A stretch of DNA of 63,949 nt. Origin: an uncultured Ruminococcus sp. (GTDB taxonomy: Bacteria > Bacillota > Clostridia > Oscillospirales > CAG-272). The notes below the pieces were generated by a model. The model saw only the letters and a list, made by a program, of their open reading frames with translations. It searched no databases and was not told the DNA's origin. Positions 25,508 to 33,277 of this stretch are shown here, in pieces. The stretch lies in assembly GCA_905202255.1 (NCBI GenBank), contig CAJKRH010000005.1, forward strand, positions 1 through 63,949, given 5' to 3'. Numbering within the stretch: position 1 is the first letter of the stretch; each line of letters starts with the position of its first letter. A program made the translations under genes and the position numbers.

Positions 25508-25629
25508 TATTTCTGCCTCCTGTTTTTTATATTAGTCGCGCGATGCGACGGCAGATTTGCTCTTTACGCAAAAAAATCGGCGCTTCCGATATTTATTTTT
25601 ATTTTATCACAGAAAAACCGATTTGTCTA

Positions 25630-25658
25630 TTGACTTATGCAAAAATTCATTGTATTAT
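25630..25658 (+). promoter_or_regulatory. Sigma-A promoter of the broken AraC gene
   Basis: TTGACT (25630-25635), 17-base spacer, TATTAT (25653-25658), about 33 bases upstream of the ATG. Confidence 0.6.
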
Positions 25659-25690
25659 TACGACATGAGAAACTTTTTTCGGAGGATGCT

Positions 25691-26474
25691 ATGGAAGAAG
25701 CGCTTCATGAACTCGATATCAGAATAAATTCCTGCGGTATATCGGATTGCCCTGCGGACTGGAGCTGGAATACGGCGGGGTTTTCCGGATTATGACCTGT
25801 GGACGGTGCTCCGCGGCAAGGGCAAAATAATCTGCGGCGGCGAACCAATGGAGATAACCGCGGGAAAGAGCTTTCTGCTCTGCCCGAATACGCAGTATAA
25901 TGCATCGCACGATGTAAACGACCGCCTGCTCACGCTCAATGTTCATTTTTCGCCGAAAAATATGACGGTTTTCCCGAAGAAAACCGTCTGCAAAACCATC
26001 CCAGATACGGAATTTTATTCGCGCCTGCTCCGTCGCATCATCTTCTATTATAATAAAGGCGAAAACGAGAGCGCGGCGGAATTTCTGCACTGCGCCCTGA
26101 CGGAGTTTTTCGGCGGTTCGCCGAAAACGCCCGCGCCGATAATCGAAGCCCCGCATGACGCCATGATAAAAAAACTGACGGAGCAAATGGATTTCGCGCC
26201 CGAGAGTATCGGCTCTCTCTCGCAGACGGCAAAAATCTACGGCTACAGCGCCGATTATTTCGGCAGGCTCTTCTCTGCCACCGTCGGAATCTCGTTTTCC
26301 GAGTACCTAATGAAAGCGAAAATAAGCAAGGCAAAGCTACTGCTTGATACCTCGGACTATACGATAGAACATATTTCGAGTCTGCTCGGTTTCTACGATT
26401 GCGCATATTTTTGCCGCCAATTCCGTAAAATCGCAGGCATCACCACAGGCGAATACAGAAGACACGGGAAGTGA
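25691..26474 (+). pseudogene. AraC-family regulator disrupted by a one-base frameshift
   Basis: From ATG 25691 (CGGAGG five bases upstream) the reading frame encodes an AraC-type cupin start ending DCPADWSWNTAGF and then stops at 25793-25795. The expected continuation, PDYDLWTVLRGKGK, is in the +1-shifted frame, which stays open to 26474. Removing one T from the TTTT run at 25781-25784 restores a single ~260-residue protein. The downstream part has the cupin core (GKSFLLCPNTQY) and two AraC helix-turn-helices (SLSQTAKIYGYSADYFGRLF, IEHISSLLGFYDCAYFCRQF). The break may be a real mutation or a homopolymer sequencing error. The NUDIX fusion gene starts 6 bases after it. Confidence 0.85.
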
Positions 26475-26480
26475 GCGCAT

Positions 26481-27380
26481 ATGAAAAAATACAATCTGAT
26501 ACTCGTCTTTTCACCCGACAGAAGTAAAATCCTCATGTGCCTGCGAAGAAAAGCTCCGCACAAAGGCAAACTGAATTTTGTCGGCGGCAGTATTGAGGAT
26601 GGCGAATCAAGCGAAGCGGCGGCATATCGCGAGCTTTTCGAAGAAACCGCCATCAGCCGCGATGACATAAGCATCTCCCATCTCATAGACCTCACATATT
26701 GCGAAGAAGATTTGCTTCTCGAATTCTGGAGCGGCACACTGAAAAACGAAAAACCCGTTTTCGGAAAAGAAAACAGGCTCGAATGGATTCCGACCGATTC
26801 GGATTTCACGGATAATTCCCACTTTGCGGGAATGGGCAATATCTATCTCATGGTAAATTATGCGCTTCTTATGGCAAGCGGTGCCGTCTGCCCCGCAAGC
26901 GAACATGCCGTACATAATATAGCACCCGTGTGGGATGAAAACTCGTGCGTTCTCATCCTCGGCAGTTTTCCGTCGGTAAAATCGCGTAAAGCGGAATTTT
27001 TCTATGCGCATCCGCAAAACCGATTCTGGCGCGTGCTTGCCGCAGTCATCGGCGAAAATGTCCCCGGGAGCGTCGATGAAAAACGCGCTATGCTCCTGCG
27101 CCATGGTATCGCTCTCTGGGATGTCATCGCTTCATGCGAGATAAGCGGCTCTTCCGACAGCTCGATAAAGCACGCCGTGCCGAACGACCTCTCGGAAATA
27201 CTGGCAAAAAGCAAAGTGACGCGCATTTTCACAAACGGCGGCACTGCCTCACGCCTCTATGACAAATTTCTCCTGCCTAAAACAGGCATCCCCGCGCTTA
27301 AGCTTCCGTCCACCAGCCCTGCCAACGCCTCGGCTTCACTTGAGAAGCTGACTGCGGAATGGAAAGCTATCCTGAAATGA
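26481..27380 (+). CDS. NUDIX hydrolase / DNA-deoxyinosine glycosylase fusion
   Basis: The 299-residue protein joins two nucleic-acid sanitation domains. Residues 1-130 form a NUDIX hydrolase with the box GSIEDGESSEAAAYRELFEETAI (Gly near the end replaced by Ala), predicted to hydrolyse a modified nucleoside triphosphate. Residues ~145-299 form a uracil-DNA-glycosylase-superfamily domain of the hypoxanthine-DNA glycosylase type, with LGSFPSVKSRKAEFFYAHPQNRFW and the C-terminal LPSTSPANAS motif. One chain would thus cleanse the nucleotide pool and excise deaminated bases from DNA. It lies directly behind the AraC gene and ends at a GC-rich hairpin. Confidence 0.88.
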   Translation: MKKYNLILVFSPDRSKILMCLRRKAPHKGKLNFVGGSIEDGESSEAAAYRELFEETAISRDDISISHLIDLTYCEEDLLLEFWSGTLKNEKPVFGKENRLEWIPTDSDFTDNSHFAGMGNIYLMVNYALLMASGAVCPASEHAVHNIAPVWDENSCVLILGSFPSVKSRKAEFFYAHPQNRFWRVLAAVIGENVPGSVDEKRAMLLRHGIALWDVIASCEISGSSDSSIKHAVPNDLSEILAKSKVTRIFTNGGTASRLYDKFLLPKTGIPALKLPSTSPANASASLEKLTAEWKAILK

Positions 27381-27421
27381 ATATCTATCCGACAGTATTA
27401 CCCTCATGCTGCCTGCCATGT

Positions 27422-27456
27422 CCCCTGCCGATGACCACTTCGGCAGGGGCTTTCAT
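27422..27456 (+). terminator. Hairpin terminator after the NUDIX fusion gene
   Basis: CCCCTGCCGA (27422-27431) pairs perfectly with TCGGCAGGGG (27440-27449), followed by a short CTTTC tract. The weak T run lowers certainty. Confidence 0.55.
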
Positions 27457-27593
27457 CAGGGGGGAGATATTTTTCGTCAGATGAGTTTTATATAGTGCGA
27501 TTTTATATATTAAGTATAAACCTACGATTTAAAGCAAAGTCCTCATTTTTGACTTGGATTTTGTTTTCCGCTTACGGTATGCCGAAGCCATCT

Positions 27594-27908
27594 TCACATC
27601 AGCAGAGCGGCAAGACCGACTCCCGCGAGAGTGCATGCGGCGCACAGAACAAAGATTCCGAATCCCACAAATACATGCGCGAGCTTCTTTTTGCCCACGG
27701 CGGAGCGAGTCTTTTTACCGACAGTCACCGTGCCTGCGGCGAATGCGCAAAGCGCATTTCCGAGGAAAGCAAAAAATGCGGAAAAGAGCGCGAGCAGTGC
27801 GGCAAAAAAGCCGCCCGCTTTTTTCTCCTGCGCATAATTCGGGCAGGCAACCTCGTATTCATACACCTTGCAGCCGCCTATTATTTCAAATCCGCTTTCA
27901 GTAATCAT
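27594..27908 (-). CDS. Small membrane protein with two transmembrane helices
   Basis: The 104-residue protein has a short N-terminal soluble part (ESGFEIIGGCKVYEYEVACPNY, with two cysteines), a membrane helix around residues 32-60, a basic loop (GKKTRSAVGKKK), and a second helix around 77-103. CGGAGGG four to five bases before the ATG and a perfect consensus promoter upstream support expression. The family is not recognised. It is transcribed divergently from the XRE-S24 repressor. Confidence 0.7.
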   Translation of the reverse strand: MITESGFEIIGGCKVYEYEVACPNYAQEKKAGGFFAALLALFSAFFAFLGNALCAFAAGTVTVGKKTRSAVGKKKLAHVFVGFGIFVLCAACTLAGVGLAALLM

Positions 27909-27968
27909 TTCGCCCTCCGAATTTATATTTATGTATAAAAATTACCGTCAAATATAATTTGTAACTTG

Positions 27969-27997
27969 ATTATACTACTCATTTCGCGTTTTGTCAA
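27969..27997 (-). promoter_or_regulatory. Perfect sigma-A promoter of the small membrane protein
   Basis: Minus strand TTGACA (27997-27992), 17 bases, TATAAT (27974-27969). Confidence 0.8.
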
Positions 27998-28059
27998 TAG
28001 TTTTTTATAATTTTCTTCAAAATTTTTACCGCTGAATATAAATTATTTTCAAAAACCTC

Positions 28060-28088
28060 TTTACAAAACCGAAATTTTGTGATAGAAT
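28060..28088 (+). promoter_or_regulatory. Promoter and internal operator of the XRE-S24 repressor operon
   Basis: TTTACA (28060-28065), 17-base spacer, TAGAAT (28083-28088). Within the spacer ACAAAA (28063-28068) and TTTTGT (28075-28080) form a perfect inverted repeat with a 6-base centre, suited to a repressor dimer; autoregulation by the downstream gene is inferred. Confidence 0.6.
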
Positions 28089-28153
28089 ATACTTGCAATA
28101 ATATAATATGAAATAAACAGGCGGAATATTTCTGTAATCGGAGGTTTTTTGAT

Positions 28154-28903
28154 ATGGAATGGCTTGAGTGCATAAAGAAAATAAAAAAGGAAAGAAAACT
28201 CACGAATGAAAGTCTCTCGGAGCTTTCGGGGATATCGCTCGGCACTCTCAATAAGTTGCTCTCGGGCGCAACGAACGATCCCAAGCTCTCTACACTGACC
28301 GCGCTTTCGGGTGCCTTCTCCTGCACGCTGGACGAGCTTCTCGGCACCTCTTCATACAGCGGCGGCGCTTCCCTGCCGGACATCATGCGCAAATATTCCG
28401 AGCTTGACGCGAGCGGCAAGGAGACCGCCGACTATATTATAAATAAGGAATACAGCCGCCTGCAAAAGGCAAAGGAAGCCTCGGCGAAGCGCGATTCCGA
28501 GCCGCAGAAAGACGACATCATCAAAGCGGCGCGAAAAATACGTACTCTCCGCCTCTATTCCACAGCCGCCTCCGCCGGCACCGGCTCCTACCTTGCCGAC
28601 AGCGACTATACTAATATTTCCATATACAGCAGCCCGACAACAGACATGGCGGATTTCGCGATTAAGGTTCGCGGAAACAGCATGATGCCCAAATACAGCG
28701 ACGGAGATATCCTCCTCGTTTCCGACCGAAAGAATATCGAAATAGGCGAGCTCGGCATCTTTGCCGTGGACGGCGAAAGCTACTTCAAGCAGTACGGCGG
28801 GAACAGGCTCATCTCACTCAATCCCGACTACAGCGACATTCCGCTCGACACTGCCGTGAGCGTCACATGCTTCGGCAAGGTCATCGGCAAGCTGAAAAGA
28901 TGA
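28154..28903 (+). CDS. XRE-S24 self-cleaving (LexA/CI-like) repressor
   Basis: The 249-residue protein combines an XRE helix-turn-helix at residues ~8-62 (NESLSELSGISLGTLNKLLSG) with a C-terminal S24 peptidase domain. The catalytic serine lies in VRGNSMMPKYSDGD (~175), the lysine in ESYFKQYGG (~215), and the likely self-cleavage site is Ala-Gly in AASAGTGSY (~144). Such proteins cleave themselves on RecA activation after DNA damage. The gene is joined by an ATGA overlap to an AAA ATPase, so the pair may be a damage-induced module. It is probably not the housekeeping LexA, because the HTH is of XRE type. Confidence 0.88.
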   Translation: MEWLECIKKIKKERKLTNESLSELSGISLGTLNKLLSGATNDPKLSTLTALSGAFSCTLDELLGTSSYSGGASLPDIMRKYSELDASGKETADYIINKEYSRLQKAKEASAKRDSEPQKDDIIKAARKIRTLRLYSTAASAGTGSYLADSDYTNISIYSSPTTDMADFAIKVRGNSMMPKYSDGDILLVSDRKNIEIGELGIFAVDGESYFKQYGGNRLISLNPDYSDIPLDTAVSVTCFGKVIGKLKR

Positions 28904-29784
28904 CATATCTCGAATATTTCGACCCCGCCTCCGAGCGCGACGAAGCGGAATATGTGCTTTCATTTAATTATAAGGTGGAAATGACCTGCTTTGCCGAAAG
29001 CGTTTACCCTTTCAAGATTTTCCCCGAGAAATATTTCTCCCATGCGGAATTTGCGCCGATAACCGTTTTTTACGGCGGAAACGGCTCGGGAAAATCGACA
29101 TTTCTCAATATCGTGGCGGAAAAACTGGGACTTATCCGCAAGGCGCCATTCAACCGCACGCCGTATTTTGAGGAGTATCTCTCATACTGCAGATATGGGC
29201 TGACGCGTAGCTACCTGCCGAGCGAAAGCCGCATCATAACAAGCGACGAGGTTTTCGATTTTCTGCTCGACATGCGCGCGATAAACGACGGCGTGGACAG
29301 GCGCCGCGAGGAGATTTTCAGCGAATACGAAAAGCTGAACGACCCGAATGAGCCGCCCTTTCTCATGCGCGATTTATCGGAATACGATGAGCTTCGCCGC
29401 CACAACGAAGCGCGTCACACGACGAAAAACAAGTATGCCAAGCGCCGCCTGCCGCAGAATGTGACCGAAAAATCCAACGGGGAAAGCGCATTCCGCTATT
29501 TTACAAGCGAGATAAAGGAAGATGCGCTCTATCTTCTCGACGAGCCGGAAAACAGCCTTTCTGCCGAATATCAGCTTGAGCTTGCGCGGTTTCTCGAGGA
29601 TTCGGCGCGGTTTTACGGCTGTCAGTTCATCATCGCGACGCACAGCCCTTTCATCCTCTCGATGAAAGGCGCGAAAATATACGACCTTGATGCCCGTCCC
29701 GTTTGCGATAAGCGTTGGACAGAGCTTCCGAATGTCCGTGTCTACCGTGACTTTTTCCGCTCGCACGAGGATGAATTCAAATAA
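28900..29784 (+). CDS. AAA (ABC-like) ATPase coupled to the S24 repressor
   Basis: Translated from ATG 28900, which overlaps the repressor stop, the protein has 294 residues. It has Walker A FYGGNGSGKST near residue 60 and an ABC-type Walker B YLLDEPENSLS near 212 followed by an H-loop-like IIATHSPFIL. Between them is a helical insert of ~120 residues. This architecture matches RecF/OLD-related single-domain ATPases with no nuclease domain. Proteins of this type occur in phage-defence and DNA-repair modules, but no effector is adjacent. Expression should follow release of the upstream repressor. Confidence 0.82.
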   Translation: MTYLEYFDPASERDEAEYVLSFNYKVEMTCFAESVYPFKIFPEKYFSHAEFAPITVFYGGNGSGKSTFLNIVAEKLGLIRKAPFNRTPYFEEYLSYCRYGLTRSYLPSESRIITSDEVFDFLLDMRAINDGVDRRREEIFSEYEKLNDPNEPPFLMRDLSEYDELRRHNEARHTTKNKYAKRRLPQNVTEKSNGESAFRYFTSEIKEDALYLLDEPENSLSAEYQLELARFLEDSARFYGCQFIIATHSPFILSMKGAKIYDLDARPVCDKRWTELPNVRVYRDFFRSHEDEFK

Positions 29785-29802
29785 CGGAAATACCGATACA
29801 AA

Positions 29803-29848
29803 AAAATCCCTCTTTTCGGATGCTATGCACCCGAAAAGAGGGTTTTTG
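29803..29848. terminator. Bidirectional hairpin terminator, repeat copy 1
   Basis: CCCTCTTTTCGG (29808-29819) pairs with CCGAAAAGAGGG (29831-29842); A run before and T run after. It ends the AAA ATPase transcript and the converging DUF6897-like gene. A near-identical hairpin recurs at 31,367-31,401. Confidence 0.85.
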
Positions 29849-29859
29849 CGCTGATTTCA

Positions 29860-30207
29860 TCACTCGAAAATCTGCTTTTTCTTGCCCTTTGAGTTGCGCG
29901 GCCATTCGCGGATACGCGTGATATATTCCAGATTGACCGCCTCTGTACCGTCTTTCTTTTCCACAACAATACCGCCGTCCGTTACCTCTTTGACGGTACC
30001 TTTTATAACCGAATCCGTACCTGTCACCGTATAAATAATGCACTCTTTTCCGATAAACTGCTTTGCCAATTCCTTCATAGCGTTATTCTCCTTGTTATAT
30101 TTTTTGTTTTTAATATGTTTTATCACCGCCAGCCTTTTTTGCCGATTTATCCAAGGGATAATCACAACAAAAATAAGGACAAGCACCGCAATATAACTGC
30201 CGTTCAT
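29860..30207 (-). CDS. Membrane-anchored small protein with Sm-like/KOW-like domain
   Basis: The 115-residue protein starts at ATG 30207 with GGAGG five bases upstream; the TTG at 30219 lies within that ribosome site and is rejected. It has an N-terminal membrane helix (YIAVLVLIFVVIIPWI), a basic linker and a beta-rich domain (FIGKECIIYTVTG ... IKGTVKEVTDGGIVVEK ... EYITRIREW) of a type resembling clostridial DUF6897. Function unknown. It lies 26 bases downstream of the DUF3169 gene and is probably cotranscribed. Confidence 0.75.
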   Translation of the reverse strand: MNGSYIAVLVLIFVVIIPWINRQKRLAVIKHIKNKKYNKENNAMKELAKQFIGKECIIYTVTGTDSVIKGTVKEVTDGGIVVEKKDGTEAVNLEYITRIREWPRNSKGKKKQIFE

Positions 30208-30233
30208 TTTCTCCTCCAATTACCTCGGATTTC

Positions 30234-31025
30234 TCAGGAAATTTTGTTTCCCGCCTTCGAATATTTCATCGCTTCGATGCAATATACCGACGAATTTACA
30301 ATCCAGACAAGACACACGGCAAGCGATGGCAAAAAGCCGATATTGAAAATCAAAGCGCAGATTGTAAGCACACCTGCCGAGATTGCGCACACCTTATTTG
30401 TCGCGGAATATGCTTTGAATGCGCATTTTCCTATCATGATTTTCTCGGCTTCATCGCAGGTGTCCATCCATTTCTTTGAGAATTTCGCATCATAAAAAGA
30501 AGCCTTTTTCTCCGGATTCATTCTCTTTGCGAAGTCCACGCATTTCTGTCCGATAATCATCATTTCAATTATAACGGCAAAAACAGAAGCTACCGCAACA
30601 AAGAAAAGCGCCGTGGTTTTCGTGCTTTCGAATATCTTAAAGCCCTTTGAATATGATGCCGCCATAAGAAAATCGGAAACAATAAGCGCCGAGCCGGAAA
30701 TCCATCCGACAAGTGAAATTTTCCTGTCAATTATCCCGTAGTCATCTTCGTCCTCTCCGTCCCATGAGTCAATCATTCTTTTTACCCTTCGTTGGATTGA
30801 GCCGCAGACTATCGGCATAATGACAGCTATCGCGAGCATAAGCCATGGTGCAATATACGCGCCGAAAAATTCGCCTGCGCTTTTTATTCCGCCTGTCAGC
30901 CTGTCAAGCCCGTATCTCACAGAGAGATACCCTGCCGCGCCGCCGACCAGCATGAATATCGTCATAGACAGAATAAACTTCGGCAGAGCCTTGCGGTTTG
31001 CCTGCCTGATTTCATCATTTTTCAT
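30234..31025 (-). CDS. DUF3169 family membrane protein
   Basis: The 263-residue protein begins at ATG 31025 (an upstream in-frame extension belongs to the antisense of the regulator gene). It has six predicted membrane helices in pairs: ~14-34, ~55-75, ~105-140, and ~205-245. The central MNPEKKASFYDAKFSKKWMDTCDEAEK segment is characteristic of DUF3169. Members are typically encoded beside a small XRE regulator, exactly as here, with an 11-base overlap. The biochemical role is unknown. Confidence 0.85.
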   Translation of the reverse strand: MKNDEIRQANRKALPKFILSMTIFMLVGGAAGYLSVRYGLDRLTGGIKSAGEFFGAYIAPWLMLAIAVIMPIVCGSIQRRVKRMIDSWDGEDEDDYGIIDRKISLVGWISGSALIVSDFLMAASYSKGFKIFESTKTTALFFVAVASVFAVIIEMMIIGQKCVDFAKRMNPEKKASFYDAKFSKKWMDTCDEAEKIMIGKCAFKAYSATNKVCAISAGVLTICALIFNIGFLPSLAVCLVWIVNSSVYCIEAMKYSKAGNKIS

Positions 31026-31233
31026 TTTCCGTTTCCTCCTGCAGGTAAAAAATTTCCTCCACAGTGACGCCGCATATTCTGGCAATCGTCAGAGCAAGTG
31101 TGACGGACGGCGAATAGTCACCCCGCTCTATTAAGCTGATTGTCTGCCTCGATACGCCGCACAGGCATCCCATCTCCTGCTGATTGACATTCAGTGCGGC
31201 TCTGCGTTCCTTTAGTCGATTTCGCAGTACCAT
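31015..31233 (-). CDS. Small XRE-family regulator paired with DUF3169
   Basis: The 72-residue protein is almost entirely an HTH of the XRE/Cro type (LKERRAALNVNQQEMGCLCGVSRQTISLIERGDYSPSVTLALTIARI). The ATG at 31233 has AGGAGGTG five bases upstream; the GTG at 31239 is inside that site. Its promoter carries a 10-bp perfect palindrome just downstream of the -10, so autorepression is likely. It overlaps and precedes the DUF3169 membrane gene, a recurring pair in Firmicutes. Confidence 0.92.
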   Translation of the reverse strand: MVLRNRLKERRAALNVNQQEMGCLCGVSRQTISLIERGDYSPSVTLALTIARICGVTVEEIFYLQEETENEK

Positions 31234-31263
31234 AAACACCTCCTATGACATAAATACTTGTCT

Positions 31264-31287
31264 AAATGACAAATATCTTTGTCATTT
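31264..31287. promoter_or_regulatory. Palindromic operator for the XRE/DUF3169 operon
   Basis: AAATGACAAA (31264-31273) and TTTGTCATTT (31278-31287) form a perfect 10-bp inverted repeat with a 4-base centre. It lies 4-27 bases downstream of the -10 element, over the transcription start, a classic repression position. Confidence 0.7.
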
Positions 31288-31290
31288 TTA

Positions 31291-31319
31291 ATTATACTAC
31301 CACTGTTTTCCTTTGTCAA
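31291..31319 (-). promoter_or_regulatory. Perfect sigma-A promoter of the XRE/DUF3169 operon
   Basis: Minus strand TTGACA (31319-31314), 17-base spacer, TATAAT (31296-31291). Confidence 0.85.
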
Positions 31320-31366
31320 TAGCATTTTAAAAATTTTTCGCGCAAAGTGATATCATATAATAAAAT

Positions 31367-31404
31367 CCCTCTTTTCGGGTGCTGTGCACCCGAAAAGAGG
31401 GTTT
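31367..31404. terminator. Hairpin, repeat copy 2 (16-bp perfect stem)
   Basis: CCCTCTTTTCGGGTGC (31367-31382) and GCACCCGAAAAGAGGG (31386-31401) with a 3-base loop. It follows the stop of the 31,432-31,704 gene on the minus strand and shares both arms with the hairpin at 29,808-29,842. Confidence 0.75.
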
Positions 31405-31431
31405 CTGCAATTCTTTGATATGCCGTTTTTA

Positions 31432-31704
31432 TCAATGGTTTTTATCGTACAATACAAATCCGGCAAGAATCTGAGAGAGAGAAATAACAGCCGCTACCGC
31501 GATGGGAATGATGCCGAGGGGATTTTTATATTTCGAAATGAGTATAGCGCCACATAGCGCAAGCGCCGCTACGCCAAGCAAAACCGCAATCGCAATAAGC
31601 GTTGCGATTACTCTATATTTTTTGTTGCCTCTCTTTGCCTTTGGTACGATGAGAAACATCAGCTCCATATATATTTCCAGTAAAAATTCGGCAAAAAATT
31701 CCAT
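31432..31704 (-). CDS. Small hypothetical membrane protein (90 aa)
   Basis: Residues 1-20 form an amphipathic or membrane segment (EFFAEFLLEIYMELMFLIV). After a basic KAKRGNKKYR stretch come two membrane helices (~33-55 and ~63-85). The ATG has GGGAGG about ten bases upstream, and a TTGTCA-N17-TATAAT promoter lies at 31,747-31,775. The family is not recognised. It is flanked by the DUF3169 module and the divergent fucosidase gene. Confidence 0.65.
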   Translation of the reverse strand: MEFFAEFLLEIYMELMFLIVPKAKRGNKKYRVIATLIAIAVLLGVAALALCGAILISKYKNPLGIIPIAVAAVISLSQILAGFVLYDKNH

Positions 31705-31746
31705 ATCCGCTTCCCTCCCGTCACAGCATCAGTAGTTATCATTTTT

Positions 31747-31775
31747 ATTATATCACCGTGATTTTGCTTTGACAA
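31747..31775 (-). promoter_or_regulatory. Sigma-A promoter of the 90-aa membrane protein
   Basis: Minus strand TTGTCA (31775-31770), 17 bases, TATAAT (31752-31747). Confidence 0.6.
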
Positions 31776-31848
31776 TAGCCTTTTTCTAATACGATAAATT
31801 TTTTCCGCGCGATGATAACAGATTTATACAGCAATATGTCGATAGCTA

Positions 31849-31878
31849 TTGACAAGCGCCCCTTTTTTATGGTATATT
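31849..31878 (+). promoter_or_regulatory. Promoter of the fucosidase-esterase operon
   Basis: TTGACA (31849-31854), 18-base spacer, TATATT (31873-31878), 41 bases upstream of the ATG. No operator-like repeat or cre site was evident. Confidence 0.6.
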
Positions 31879-31918
31879 TATCTCGCATGTTTTGCAAAAT
31901 TCTCTTTCGGAGGAACAG

Positions 31919-33274
31919 ATGGAAATCAAGGAATACATGAAGCAACTGGGCAATGTACGCCCGAATAAAAATCAACTGCGCTGGTTTGATATGGAAATGT
32001 ACGCATTCATCCATTTCAGCCCGAATACATACACGGGAAAAGAATGGGGCGACGGCACGGAAGACCCCGCCATATTCAACCCCACCGAGCTTGACTGCGA
32101 GGGTTGGGCACGCGCCATCAAGGCGGCTGGACTCAAAGGTGCCATCATCACCGCCAAGCATCACGACGGTTTCTGCCTCTGGCAGACAAAAACCACCGAG
32201 CATTCCATAAAAAATTCCCCTTACAAAAACGGCAAGGGCGATATTGTGCGTGAGCTTTCCGATGCCTGCCGCAAGGTCGGAATAAAATTCGGCTTTTACC
32301 TCTCGCCGTGGGACAGAAATTCAGAGTACTACGGCACGGATAAATACAATGATTTCTTCAAGGCACAGCTGACAGAGCTGCTGACAGGCTACGGCGAGGT
32401 TTTCGAGGTCTGGTTTGACGAGGCAAACGGCGAAACAGCGACCGGCAAGCGTCAGGAGTACGATTTCGACGGATATTTCGAGCTTATCCGCAAATATCAG
32501 CCGAACGCCGTCATATACAACGATCACAGCCCCGATGTGCGATGGATAGGAAACGAAAGCGGTTCCCGCCGCCATGCGGAATGGGCGGTTGTTCCCTATG
32601 AACTTTGCCACAGGCTTCAGGCGGCACCGCAGACAGCTTCTCCCGTACCCGGGACAATGCAGTATATTTTCAATACCTACGGCACGATAGGCGATTTCGA
32701 ATCCATGATTTATTCGCGCAAGCCCGTTTTTGCGCCCGCCGAGGTCGATACCTCAATCCGTCCGGGCTGGTTCTATCATCCCTCGGAGTGTGCTCATTCT
32801 CTTGAACATCTGAAGCAGGTTTATCTCAATTCCGTCGGCAATAATACCTGCCTGAATCTGAATATTCCGCCGATGCCGAACGGTAAATTTGACGAAAACG
32901 ATGTCGCGCGCCTGCTCGAATTCGGAAACTGGATAAAAACAACATTTTCCGATGAAAAAGATCTCTTTCCGAAAGCCGATGTCAAGGAGGTTCCGACCTC
33001 CGAGACGCAGAAATATTATGATATAACCTTTGACGGCGTGAAGAAAATCTCATATATCGAGCTTTGCGAGGATATTGCATACGGTCAGCGCATCTCAAGC
33101 TTCTCTCTCTCCGCAAAGAATATCAAAAATGTTTTCTTCCGTTTTGCCGATGATACGACAATAGGTCACAAGAAGATATGCCGCATCGGCAAAGAAACGG
33201 ACAGCATACGAATTTATATCACAGGCTCACGCGATGTTCCGCTGATAAAGAGCATACGAATTTTTGAGGAATAA
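31919..33274 (+). CDS. GH29-family alpha-L-fucosidase
   Basis: Alpha-L-fucosidases release fucose from host glycans. The 451-residue protein starts at ATG 31919 (CGGAGG five bases upstream; an in-frame TTG at 31892 has none). It has the GH29 features AFIHFSPNTYTGKEWG, the AKHHDGFCLW loop, FGFYLSPWD and the nucleophile-type motif EVWFDEANG near residue 175. A C-terminal beta domain of ~120 residues follows. There is no signal peptide, so it acts on imported oligosaccharides in the cytoplasm. It is followed after 3 bases by an SGNH esterase, suggesting joint work on acetylated fucosylated glycans. Confidence 0.92.
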   Translation: MEIKEYMKQLGNVRPNKNQLRWFDMEMYAFIHFSPNTYTGKEWGDGTEDPAIFNPTELDCEGWARAIKAAGLKGAIITAKHHDGFCLWQTKTTEHSIKNSPYKNGKGDIVRELSDACRKVGIKFGFYLSPWDRNSEYYGTDKYNDFFKAQLTELLTGYGEVFEVWFDEANGETATGKRQEYDFDGYFELIRKYQPNAVIYNDHSPDVRWIGNESGSRRHAEWAVVPYELCHRLQAAPQTASPVPGTMQYIFNTYGTIGDFESMIYSRKPVFAPAEVDTSIRPGWFYHPSECAHSLEHLKQVYLNSVGNNTCLNLNIPPMPNGKFDENDVARLLEFGNWIKTTFSDEKDLFPKADVKEVPTSETQKYYDITFDGVKKISYIELCEDIAYGQRISSFSLSAKNIKNVFFRFADDTTIGHKKICRIGKETDSIRIYITGSRDVPLIKSIRIFEE

Positions 33275-33277
33275 AAA

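Noticed and set aside
28154..29784. Prophage repressor region
   Set aside because: The S24 repressor suggested a phage, but no integrase, excisionase, replication or structural gene lies within several kilobases and neighbours are chromosomal.
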